Positions 16,015-23,612 of a stretch of DNA of 33,498 nt are shown one piece after another. The stretch's first letter is position 1. Each line of letters begins with the position of its first letter. Source of the stretch: Peptococcaceae bacterium (GTDB taxonomy: Bacteria > Bacillota > Desulfitobacteriia > Desulfitobacteriales > Syntrophobotulaceae); contig JAAYOJ010000065.1 in assembly GCA_012520405.1 (NCBI GenBank), positions 1-33,498 of the forward strand, in the 5' to 3' direction. Both the position numbers and the translations under genes were made by a program. The notes under the pieces are model-generated. The model saw only the letters and a program-made list of their open reading frames with translations, had not been told where the DNA came from and did not search any database.

Positions 16015-17832
16015 TTGAAGGAAGCAGAACAAGTTTATAACGGCTTAATTAAAAAATATCAGGCTTTAATTGCCGAACAAACTCGTTACATTAATTTGAT
16101 TAGTAATCTCAGGCTAATTGTTTTTCTTAGTGGAGTAGGCTTAGCAATATATTTATTTGTTATAAAAAATTATAGTGTACTGGCCAGTGAGCTTATTATT
16201 TTTTTAGGAGTATTTATTTACTTAGTTTATTTACATGACCGTTATTTTAAACAAAAAGAGCGTTTTAGCTTTCTTCTGCAAATCAATGAAAACTCCCTAA
16301 TGCGGCTTCAGGGAAAATGGTCTGATTTTGCGGATGACGGGGGAGAGTTTAAAGATGACAACCACCCCTACTCTGAAGACCTGGATATTTTTGGCCCAGG
16401 ATCTCTTTTCCAATTCCTTAACACAGCCGTTAGCCCTTGGGGAAGGTATAGATTAAGGGATCTGCTGATCTCAACCCCGAAGAATATCGAAGAAATAGCC
16501 GCCAGGCAAAAAGCAGTGAGTGAGCTTGCTCCAAAACTGAATTGGCGGCAGGAATTAAAGGCTCAAGGCTTAGAATCTTCTAAGATGCGTGACCCACAAG
16601 CCCTAATTGCCTGGGCCGACCGGCCGGAGGGCTTTTACAGAAAACCGGCGGTTATTATTGCCTTGCGGGCTTTACCCATACTAACAATTATTTGGGGCCT
16701 AATATCTCTTATCAATCCTAACCTTAACTACTATGGTGTTGTGGCACTTTTGCTCATTCAATTTATTAGTTTAAAAATCAAGGCCTCCAAGAGAAGCAAG
16801 TGCCTAGAACTAACCCATGCCTATGCTAAAGACATTGGCGCCTACTGCCAGATGTTAAAATGCATAGAAACGGAGCAGTTTAATTCCGTCTACCTCCAAG
16901 ATTTAAAAGCGAGACTGAAAAACACTGAGAGTCTTCCTGCCTGGCAGCAGCTCAACAAACTAACGAAATTAGCTGAAAATATCGCCAATAGACATAATCC
17001 AATCTACAGTGTTTTTAATATAGTATTTTTATTAGATTATCAGTTTATTTTGGCCTTGGAAAAATGGAAGGAAAAATCCGGACATAATTTACAGACTTGG
17101 CTTGAAGTAATTGGCGAATTCGAGGCTTTAGCCAGCCTATCAGTTGCCCAACATGACTACCCCCAATGGGTTCTACCGGAGTTTATACCGGGCCGACCCT
17201 ATTTTACAGCCCAAGAAATGGGGCATCCATTACTTTATTCCAGCGTAACTAATAACTTAACTTTTACAGATCCGGCTAATATTTTGCTCATTACCGGTTC
17301 CAACATGTCCGGCAAGAGCACCTTTTTGCGAACCGCGGGGATCAATTTAGTTTTAGCCTATGCCGGGACAGTAGTTTGTGCTAAGAAATTAACCTGCTCG
17401 CTTATGGCTGTGTATACCTGCATGCGGGTCAACGATAATTTGGAAAAACGTATTTCATCTTTCTACGCCGAGCTGTTGCGTATTAAAATGGTCGTCCAAG
17501 CAGCGGAAGAGGGCAAAACTATATTTGTTCTCCTGGATGAAATTTTTAAAGGGACCAATTCTATAGACCGCCATACCGGGGCTAAAGCGCTGCTTACCAA
17601 ACTTAGTAGCCATAAACTCTTGGGTCTTATCTCTACCCACGATCTGGAACTCACGGCTTTAGCCCAAGAAAACCCGAGGATCAAGAACTATCATTTTCAG
17701 GAATACTACAAAAATAATAAGATTTGTTTCGACTATATCTTAAGACCCGGTGTTTCCACCACCCGCAATGCTACTTATCTCATGAGAATGGCCGGAATTG
17801 AAATATCAGATGATCCGGGCCGACAATGGTAA
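16015..17832 (+). CDS. Membrane-anchored MutS-like ATPase
   Basis: 605 residues with a C-terminal MutS ATPase domain: Walker A ITGSNMSGKST (G428-S435), then FVLLDEIFKGTNSIDRHTG (Walker B D508, E509) and STHDLELT. Upstream there is no MutS mismatch-recognition domain. Instead there are hydrophobic helices near the N-terminus (LRLIVFLSGVGLAIYLFVI; LIIFLGVFIYLVYL) and in the middle (LPILTIIWGLISL; VVALLLIQFISL), then a core/lever-like helical region. This matches the poorly characterised MutS-related group of membrane proteins, not MutS1 or MutS2, so a role in mismatch repair should not be assumed. TTG 16015 is preferred over GTG 15994 because AGGGAG lies 8 bp upstream of it. Monocistronic, between two terminators. 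Confidence 0.85.
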   Translation: MKEAEQVYNGLIKKYQALIAEQTRYINLISNLRLIVFLSGVGLAIYLFVIKNYSVLASELIIFLGVFIYLVYLHDRYFKQKERFSFLLQINENSLMRLQGKWSDFADDGGEFKDDNHPYSEDLDIFGPGSLFQFLNTAVSPWGRYRLRDLLISTPKNIEEIAARQKAVSELAPKLNWRQELKAQGLESSKMRDPQALIAWADRPEGFYRKPAVIIALRALPILTIIWGLISLINPNLNYYGVVALLLIQFISLKIKASKRSKCLELTHAYAKDIGAYCQMLKCIETEQFNSVYLQDLKARLKNTESLPAWQQLNKLTKLAENIANRHNPIYSVFNIVFLLDYQFILALEKWKEKSGHNLQTWLEVIGEFEALASLSVAQHDYPQWVLPEFIPGRPYFTAQEMGHPLLYSSVTNNLTFTDPANILLITGSNMSGKSTFLRTAGINLVLAYAGTVVCAKKLTCSLMAVYTCMRVNDNLEKRISSFYAELLRIKMVVQAAEEGKTIFVLLDEIFKGTNSIDRHTGAKALLTKLSSHKLLGLISTHDLELTALAQENPRIKNYHFQEYYKNNKICFDYILRPGVSTTRNATYLMRMAGIEISDDPGRQW

Positions 17833-17882
17833 AGGAGGATGACCGCAAACAAAGATTAATTTCAAATACTGATAAGTAAATT

Positions 17883-17918
17883 GACTTGTACTCGTAATTA
17901 TTGAGACAAGTCTTTTTT
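17883..17918 (+). terminator. Rho-independent terminator after the MutS-like gene
   Basis: GACTTGTACTC (17883-17893) pairs with GAGACAAGTC (17903-17912) with one bulged A, followed by TTTTTT. Confidence 0.88.
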
Positions 17919-18045
17919 ATCTAAAAAAGTATTTGGAAAATTTATTTTATCGAATATGTTAATTTGTTGGATAAGTACTGTATTGAATATTTTAGCGTGA
18001 CTTTTTCCTTTGCCCGCTCGTTTTAATAAGTGGAGGTAAAAAATA

Positions 18046-18303
18046 GTGAAAAAATTGAAGCAGCTGTTAAATTTTAAAACCAATGAAAAACAACTCAGCT
18101 TGTGGTGTAACCAAACTTGGCCGGAGCTTTATCGCTATATTTACAATCGTGTTCAGAATAGGGAAGAGGCAGAGGATGTAACCCAAGAAACCTATATGAA
18201 AATACTGGCCAAGTATTCTTACCCAGAGTTACTCTCTATAGCCTATCTTAAAACCACAGCTTTAAACATAATTCGGGATCGTTGGCGTCGCAATCAGAAA
18301 TAA
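18046..18303 (+). pseudogene. ECF-type sigma factor, region 2 only (truncated)
   Basis: 85 residues carrying a complete sigma-70 region 2: LYRYIYNRVQNREEAEDVTQETYMKIL, then YLKTTALNIIRDRWRRNQK, where the frame stops. ECF sigma factors are normally about 160-190 residues and need region 4 for -35 binding; no region 4 is found in any frame before the next fragment. The start GTG 18046 has TGGAGGT 8 bp upstream, so the 5' end is intact and translation is likely. The following frame overlaps by 22 bp. I read it as a gene cut short by a deletion between region 2 and the anti-sigma gene. A functional region-2-only protein is possible but less likely. Confidence 0.72.
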
Positions 18304-18530
18304 TCGCAACGGTGCGAACGGTAAAATCTATAAAGGAGCCTCAGGCTCCAAGCCCGGATTTAGGAGAAAAAATAAATAAACTGGTAAGTCAAAAATGGCA
18401 GCGCCAGCGAAAACCATTAAAATTGGGAACCTTAGCCGCTGGGATAATTGTTTTCTTGGCCTTAATCCTCGGTAAAAGTTTATGGGGCGGAGATGTGGTT
18501 TTGGCCATGGAAAAAGCCGTTCTTAAATAA
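18282..18530 (+). pseudogene. Anti-sigma / membrane regulator, N-terminal fragment
   Basis: Frame of 82 codons from a TTG at 18282 with no ribosome binding site. It encodes a polar N-terminus (EIIATVRTVKSIKEPQAP), a basic stretch (KWQRQRKPLK) and one membrane helix (LGTLAAGIIVFLALILG), and stops after VVLAMEKAVLK. This arrangement, next to an ECF sigma gene, is that of a membrane anti-sigma or RseB-like regulator whose extracytoplasmic part normally continues from such a MEKA segment. That part resumes in another frame at 18527-19408, so this looks like the front piece of a gene broken by an internal deletion. Confidence 0.55.
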
Positions 18531-19408
18531 AAATCTCACCGTCGGGAGGAGATCCTTACCATCTTTGGATTGATGTAGAAACAAACTTGCCGCTACAGCT
18601 GCGAACTGCTGTTCAAAATGCACTTCAGACTACTTATACCTTTGTTTCTTTCAAACCTAATGTTCAGATTCAGTCCCATATTTTTACTTTAAAAGTACCG
18701 GACGGTTATCAAGTAATAGAGGAAGAGACGGGGCAATTGGTTTATTCTCTAAAGGAAGCCTCTGAAATTTGCGGCTTTGTTCCTGTTACCCCTCATGATT
18801 CTCCTCATAGGATCTATGCTTTTGCCGGAAAAATTGTTTTTGATTATGGAAAAACAACTATAGTCGAAACCCCGGCTGAAAAACCCTTTAAAATCGCAGG
18901 GCAGGGCGCTTGGGGGCAGATTGACGGTCAGCCGGTAGAAATAATCCAAGATCGACTTCGCTGGCAACAACAAGATTTGGAAATTATTATCGAAGGGCCG
19001 CAAAGCGTGAAGTTAGCCCGTCAACTTGCTCCCAACCTTATTTTGCCGGATAAAAACCTCGATTTAGCCAAAAAGGCTCAAGTCAAAGTTGAAGTGAATA
19101 TGGAGATAGCGCAAGCTGAACAAAAGCAAGTTGATGCCGGCCATGCTCCTTGGCAATTAGATCCGCTTTTTGTCTCTCATGTTTTTGTCAATCTGCAAGT
19201 TACCCCGGAGGGGATTGTCGGAGAACCTAAGATCCCGTATTCAACTTTTAAAATAGAAGCAAATACCGGAGTAGAAGCTCTGGTGAGCGTTGGTGAAGGC
19301 CCCATTCGCAAAATATATTTAAAAAAACTTGTCAGGGAAGATGAATCCGGAATCTGGAGCGTTATCGGTTACGATTCCAGTGAAGATGATGAAAATAAAC
19401 CAGCTTAG
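18527..19408 (+). pseudogene. Extracytoplasmic C-terminal part of a sigma-regulator (LolA/RseB-like) protein, detached fragment
   Basis: The frame is open from 18527 with no ATG; a TTG at 18587 would give 273 residues but has no spaced Shine-Dalgarno. The first codons read SPSGGDPYHLWIDVETNLPLQL, a signature of LolA/RseB-like lipoprotein carrier domains (DPYHxWID-ETxLPL), followed by TYTFVSFKPN and a long beta-rich and polar region. The homologous region is normally fused behind the membrane helix encoded at 18282-18530, so roughly the first half of the sensor domain appears deleted. There is no signal peptide, so even if translated it could not be exported. No degradation of the remaining codons is seen, suggesting recent loss. 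Confidence 0.6.
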
Positions 19409-19447
19409 TGATAGTCACTAAGCTGGTCCAAACAGGTTTATTTTCAT
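19389..19447. repeat. Nested long inverted repeat between convergent genes
   Basis: Inner arms 19399-19411 and 19415-19427 form a perfect 13-bp stem with a 3-nt loop. Outer arms 19389-19401 and 19435-19447 add another perfect 13 bp, leaving 7-8 unpaired bases on the right side. The stop codon of the preceding fragment (19406-19408) is inside the stem. On the minus strand the stem is followed by a T-rich stretch, so it probably terminates the minus-strand oxidoreductase. Confidence 0.75.
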
Positions 19448-19487
19448 GGTTTTATTCAATAGCCTTGTACTTATTTTATTTACTTAT

Positions 19488-21494
19488 TTAAATCCTTCTT
19501 GCCGCATGAAAACCCTCATGGGTTGCCTGCATTATTTTTCTGGGGCTATTCACATCTCCGACAGGAATTATCTCAATACCTTTGCACTCAGCTCTTAACT
19601 GCTTAAGCAAAGTTCTGTTAGACTTTAGTCCAAGTGCACAAACTACAGCATCCCCCTGATATTCCTGATTTCCGCTATCTGTTTCACATTGAACCTTATT
19701 GCCTGTCATGGCTATGATTTTGTGATTAGTTTTTACGTTAATATGCATCTCTGCTAGCTTGGATTTCAAAACCCATTTGGTATAAATAGGCATGTCGGGG
19801 GCTACATCAGGGAGCATATCAACCATAGTTACATTCTTGCTTCTCTCAGCCAAAAACATCGCTACTTCACAGCCGACAAGACCGGCTCCACAGACAATTA
19901 TATCCTTACCCTCAGGGATTCTACCGTCAAGTACTTCTAAGGGATCGAGTACCGCAGGATCTTCAGCACCTTTGATCTCGGGCTTAAAGGTGGAAGCCCC
20001 AGTAGCTACGATTACGACATCAAAATCACCGTTTTTAATGGTATCTGTAGTTACCTCCGTCCCAGTCTTGATTGTAGCGCCACAGTTTTGCACAGCATGG
20101 ATCAAATAATTGGTATAATCTCGGTAATCCTGTTTAAAATCAGGGATACATACATAATATAAAGCTCCGCCTAATCTATCTTCTTTTTCAAACAAAGTGA
20201 CCTCATGTCCGCGAATCTTGGCCGTTAAAGCAGCTTGTATTCCTGCCGGGCCCGATCCGATAATTGCTATCTTTTTCCTGCTCGTTGCCGAAGTAACCCT
20301 GGTATAGCCCTCATATTCTTTACCGGCTTCAGGGTTTACGGCGCAAGAAATACCACAACTACGCATAACTTCTCCCAGGCATTCATTACAGCGCAGACAA
20401 CGCCGAATGGTTTCGGGTTCCCCGATGGCAATTTTTGCAGCATAGTCCGGATCTGCTATAATTTGGCGGCCGATAGCAATAAAATCAGCTTCCTGTTTCT
20501 CTAACATTTCATTACCCATTTCCGGGCTAATACCGCACACGGCAATAACCGGTACATTTACAACCTTTTTAACAGCTGCCGCCAAATGAGCCAGTGAACC
20601 TCTGGGAGTATAGTTCGGAGGCACCCACACAGAAGTAGCTACTCCATCGCTTAAGTTCTTACCCTCCGGCGATTCTTTACCCTCCATAACGTTAAAATAG
20701 GTTTCCAGTCTGGAGTCCCAGGTTCCGGCGGATACATTAATGGCGTCGACTCCTTCTTCCTCAGCCCATTTAGCAAAAGTACAAGCTTCTTCAATAGTTA
20801 AGCCATTGGGTACATATTCTTCTGCGCTTAATCGATAGATTAATGGAAAATCGCTGCCGGCATATTTCTTTATGGCCCGAATGCATTCCAGAGCGAAGCG
20901 AGCGCGGTTTTCCAAACTGCCTCCATATTCGTCAGTTCTTCTATTAGTGTAGCCGGAGAGAAATTGCAGGGGTAAATAGCCGTGGGCACCATGTAATTCT
21001 ATTGCATCAAAGCCACAGAGCCGAGCCCGTTCAGCTGCTCTTCCGTATTTTTCTATACTATCTTTGATTTCTTCGAGGGTCATTGCTCTCGGTGTATCAT
21101 CCGGCAACTGCATAGTTCCCACGCCGGAAGGAGAGAGTGGTTGATGGCCGGTTACTGCTTCACTGGCAAAACATCCTCCATGTGCTAGTTGCAGGCATAT
21201 CTTAGCCCCGCCGGAGTGAGCAGCATGTGGGATTCTACTTAAACCCGGCATAAAACTCATATTGGTAATTTCAATTTCCCCGGGAATAACTCGTCCCAGG
21301 GGATCGGGACAACAAACCTCGGTTATAATCAGTCCTACCCCTCCATTAGCCCGACGAGCATAATAATTGACAATAACATCGGAAACCGTACCATCCGCTG
21401 CGGCCAAGTTGGTCCCCATGGCAGGCATAACCATCCTGTTTCTAACTTCCATGTTACCTATTTTTCCCGGTTCCAAAAGTTTTTCATAACCCAT
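19488..21494 (-). CDS. FMN/4Fe-4S/FAD oxidoreductase of the 2-enoate reductase / OYE family (third copy)
   Basis: 668-residue flavoenzyme with the same three-part plan as the two copies at 2249-6519: TIM barrel starting LLEPGKIGNMEVRNRMVMPA with active-site IELHGAHGYLPLQFLSG, the 4Fe-4S set C366, C369, C372 and C384 (CLRCNEC...C), then FAD (IIGSGPAGIQAAL) and NAD(P) (VCGAGLVGCEVAM) folds. Cytoplasmic; predicted to reduce an unsaturated substrate with NAD(P)H. ATG 21494 has AGGAGGG eight bases upstream. The upstream region holds a 19-bp tandem repeat array (21584-21659) that could be its control region. It is the closest of the three to classical enoate reductase length; the substrate cannot be inferred. 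Confidence 0.92.
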   Translation of the reverse strand: MGYEKLLEPGKIGNMEVRNRMVMPAMGTNLAAADGTVSDVIVNYYARRANGGVGLIITEVCCPDPLGRVIPGEIEITNMSFMPGLSRIPHAAHSGGAKICLQLAHGGCFASEAVTGHQPLSPSGVGTMQLPDDTPRAMTLEEIKDSIEKYGRAAERARLCGFDAIELHGAHGYLPLQFLSGYTNRRTDEYGGSLENRARFALECIRAIKKYAGSDFPLIYRLSAEEYVPNGLTIEEACTFAKWAEEEGVDAINVSAGTWDSRLETYFNVMEGKESPEGKNLSDGVATSVWVPPNYTPRGSLAHLAAAVKKVVNVPVIAVCGISPEMGNEMLEKQEADFIAIGRQIIADPDYAAKIAIGEPETIRRCLRCNECLGEVMRSCGISCAVNPEAGKEYEGYTRVTSATSRKKIAIIGSGPAGIQAALTAKIRGHEVTLFEKEDRLGGALYYVCIPDFKQDYRDYTNYLIHAVQNCGATIKTGTEVTTDTIKNGDFDVVIVATGASTFKPEIKGAEDPAVLDPLEVLDGRIPEGKDIIVCGAGLVGCEVAMFLAERSKNVTMVDMLPDVAPDMPIYTKWVLKSKLAEMHINVKTNHKIIAMTGNKVQCETDSGNQEYQGDAVVCALGLKSNRTLLKQLRAECKGIEIIPVGDVNSPRKIMQATHEGFHAARRI

Positions 21495-21583
21495 TTACAA
21501 AACCCTCCTTTTTTTGAATTATGATGTTTTTTTATTATTCATGAAACACTGATGACAAAAAATGTACTATATTGTCTAATTGT

Positions 21584-21659
21584 ACCATATATTTGACTAA
21601 TTACCATATATTTGACTAATTACCACATATTTGTCGGATTACCATATATTTGTTTAATC
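21584..21659. repeat. Four tandem 19-bp repeats upstream of the third OYE gene
   Basis: The unit ACCATATATTTGACTAATT occurs at 21584-21602 and 21603-21621 (identical), with variants at 21622-21640 and 21641-21659. A more degenerate copy may precede (about 21565-21583). The core ACCAyATATTTG is kept in all four copies. The array ends exactly in the stop codon region of the SPL gene and lies 90-165 bp upstream of the oxidoreductase start. Confidence 0.88.
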
Positions 21660-22653
21660 ATACTATATAAATAATTGGAATACCCTTTAGTTTTTGAGAA
21701 AGCTGTTTTCTTAAAAAATCCTCGCCTGCGGTCCGAACATCTGCTTTGTAACAATATTTGCCGCGACCTCGTCCGGTCATTAATGATTGATTATATAAAT
21801 TAACAGCCTTAGGAAAAGCCTCTTGATTGATTGCCCGATGAACAAAACTATAAGTCATAAAAATAATCTCAATAAATAGCTGCTTTTTGGCTTGGGGCGA
21901 GAGTTCATCTGCCAAGTATTCTATCAATTCTGAGTAAAGTTTCTCCCAATCTTCTAGCAACACAACCGGAGCAATCAACATTCCTACTTTATAACCCGCT
22001 TCGCACATTTGATTAAGGGCTCTGACTCGCTCCTTTAACGGGGAGGTCCCGAATTCTACTTTGCGGATAATTTCTTCAGGATTAACACTGATCCGGGCAA
22101 TGATTTTTCCCCTGTGATTCAAGGAAAGAAGCGGCTCTATCATATGAAACTTGGTGGGGAAAGTTAGCAAACCCTTTTCACATTTGCTGAAATTTTCTAT
22201 AGTCCACTCCAGATTGCCGGTAATAGTATTCTCCAGAACAAGGTCACTATTGCTGCCGATTTCAAAAACTAGATCTTTATCAGAATCGTTAGCTGTTTTT
22301 TTTAGTTTAGCCATCATTTGTTCCCGGTTTACAAAAAGCCTTAAATATGAACATTTGTTGTAATTGCACACCAAATAGCAATAAAGACACATTGCGCTGC
22401 AACCGGACGAAGTATATGGCACCAAAAAATCCGACACCTTATGGTTGGGGACATATTTTAATGATTTTCGCACACCGATAATAAGGTGCCTCTTCATTTT
22501 GGGAAACTCTTTGTTCGAATTTTTACGCAATTGTTCAATATTGTTATGGTTTTCTATTGGAATCCAATCAGTGCTTTTAAATTTCTCTTTCAATTCTTTT
22601 CCCAGCTCATAGTTTAGGGCGGCAGGCTCATAGAATACTTTATCCGGTTGCAA
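21658..22653 (-). CDS. splB: Spore photoproduct lyase family radical SAM protein
   Basis: 331 residues, close to the 342 of Bacillus SplB, which repairs the spore photoproduct thymine dimer during germination using S-adenosylmethionine. The radical SAM cluster motif is C85-x3-C89-x2-C92 (SSGCSAMCLYCYL), with the Tyr pair of SPL retained (YCY). Family segments HLIIGVRKSLKY, TKFHMIEPLL, INPEE-like SVNPEEIIRKVEFGTSPL and AGYKVGMLIAPV are present. The segment matching EASCTSD of Bacillus reads EIGSNSD, so the hydrogen-donor Cys141 is Ser134; two extra Cys (C96, C101) follow the cluster. The TTG start at 22653 has AAGGAGA upstream. It may be SPL itself or a divergent SPL-like enzyme. Gene symbol by family only. 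Confidence 0.8.
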   Translation of the reverse strand: MQPDKVFYEPAALNYELGKELKEKFKSTDWIPIENHNNIEQLRKNSNKEFPKMKRHLIIGVRKSLKYVPNHKVSDFLVPYTSSGCSAMCLYCYLVCNYNKCSYLRLFVNREQMMAKLKKTANDSDKDLVFEIGSNSDLVLENTITGNLEWTIENFSKCEKGLLTFPTKFHMIEPLLSLNHRGKIIARISVNPEEIIRKVEFGTSPLKERVRALNQMCEAGYKVGMLIAPVVLLEDWEKLYSELIEYLADELSPQAKKQLFIEIIFMTYSFVHRAINQEAFPKAVNLYNQSLMTGRGRGKYCYKADVRTAGEDFLRKQLSQKLKGIPIIYIV

Positions 22654-22850
22654 GTTACTATCTCCTTATTATTTGATACAGATGCTGATAGAAACTTTCT
22701 TTTGTCTTGGATATGGTTAGTATGTCCGGTTTTACAACTGCATACTAGATTAACTCTAAAAGTTAGATTCAAATCACGCAACAAATGCTTCATATACCTA
22801 CATAAAATCATGCCAGAAGAGAAGATTAATAACCTGGCACCAATCACATA

Positions 22851-22859
22851 TGTTATAAT
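22851..22859 (+). promoter_or_regulatory. Extended -10 promoter for the ABC exporter operon
   Basis: TGT-TATAAT, a perfect -10 with TGN extension, about 40 bp before the ATG at 22899. No good -35 at the normal distance. Confidence 0.55.
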
Positions 22860-22898
22860 TTAAAAAAAACTTTTCTGTTGTTGTGAAGGAGATATTTG

Positions 22899-23612
22899 AT
22901 GATTGAAGTTCGAAATATGAGTAAAAAATACGGTAAGCTGATGGCTAACGATAATATCAACTTGTCCATAGGTCGAGGTGAACTGGCCGTACTGCTCGGT
23001 CCCAACGGTGCGGGCAAATCGACACTGATCAAGTCTATTTGCGGCCTCCTGCGTTTCCAGGGCACTATTACTATAGACGGACAGGAAAATCATACAGTGG
23101 AGGCTAAACGGCTTTTAGGGTATGTGCCGGAGTTTCCCGTACTGTACCCGATGCTGACGGTAGCGGAGCACCTGGAGTTCATTGCCAAAGCCTACCGATT
23201 GAAGAATTGGGAGGAAAAAGGGGAGGCCTTGCTTCGCCGTTTCGAGCTGGACGATAAAAGGCTGAGGCTGGGTAAAGAATTATCCAAAGGGATGCAGCAA
23301 AAGGTCAGTGTCTGCTGCGCACTTTTACCTCAACCCCAAGCGGTCATTATGGATGAACCCCTCGTAGGGCTTGATCCCCACGGCATCAGGGAGCTGAAAG
23401 CAAATATTACAGAACTGCGGGACAGTGGCTGCGCTCTCCTAATCAGCACCCACATGATAGAAAGCGTGGAAGAAAACTGGGATGTAACCTATATCATGGT
23501 TAAAGGCCGGATCGCTCGGGTTTGCCGCCGTACGGATCTTGCGGCCGGCCAAAGTCTGGCGGATGTCTATTTCAACATCACAGAAGAAAAAGGCCAGGAG
23601 GATACACCATGA
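22899..23612 (+). CDS. ABC transporter ATP-binding protein
   Basis: Cytoplasmic ATPase subunit (237 residues) of an exporter. Walker A GPNGAGKS (34-41), Q-loop in GYVPEFPVLYPMLTV, signature LSKGMQQKVSV, Walker B AVIMDEPLVGLDP, and switch His in LISTHMIES. Closest in style to ABC-2 type drug, lantibiotic or Na+ export ATPases. ATG 22899 is preferred to TTG 22896 because GGAG at 22888-22891 is 7 bp from it. The stop overlaps the start of the permease gene (ATGA at 23609-23612), implying translational coupling. Confidence 0.93.
   Translation: MIEVRNMSKKYGKLMANDNINLSIGRGELAVLLGPNGAGKSTLIKSICGLLRFQGTITIDGQENHTVEAKRLLGYVPEFPVLYPMLTVAEHLEFIAKAYRLKNWEEKGEALLRRFELDDKRLRLGKELSKGMQQKVSVCCALLPQPQAVIMDEPLVGLDPHGIRELKANITELRDSGCALLISTHMIESVEENWDVTYIMVKGRIARVCRRTDLAAGQSLADVYFNITEEKGQEDTP

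Noticed and set aside
21584-21659. CRISPR array from the 19-bp repeats
   Set aside because: Copies are directly adjacent without spacers, and no cas genes are near.
23522-23608. Longer start for the ABC permease
   Set aside because: It lies inside the ATPase gene in another frame; the AGGAGG and ATG at 23609 explain the start.
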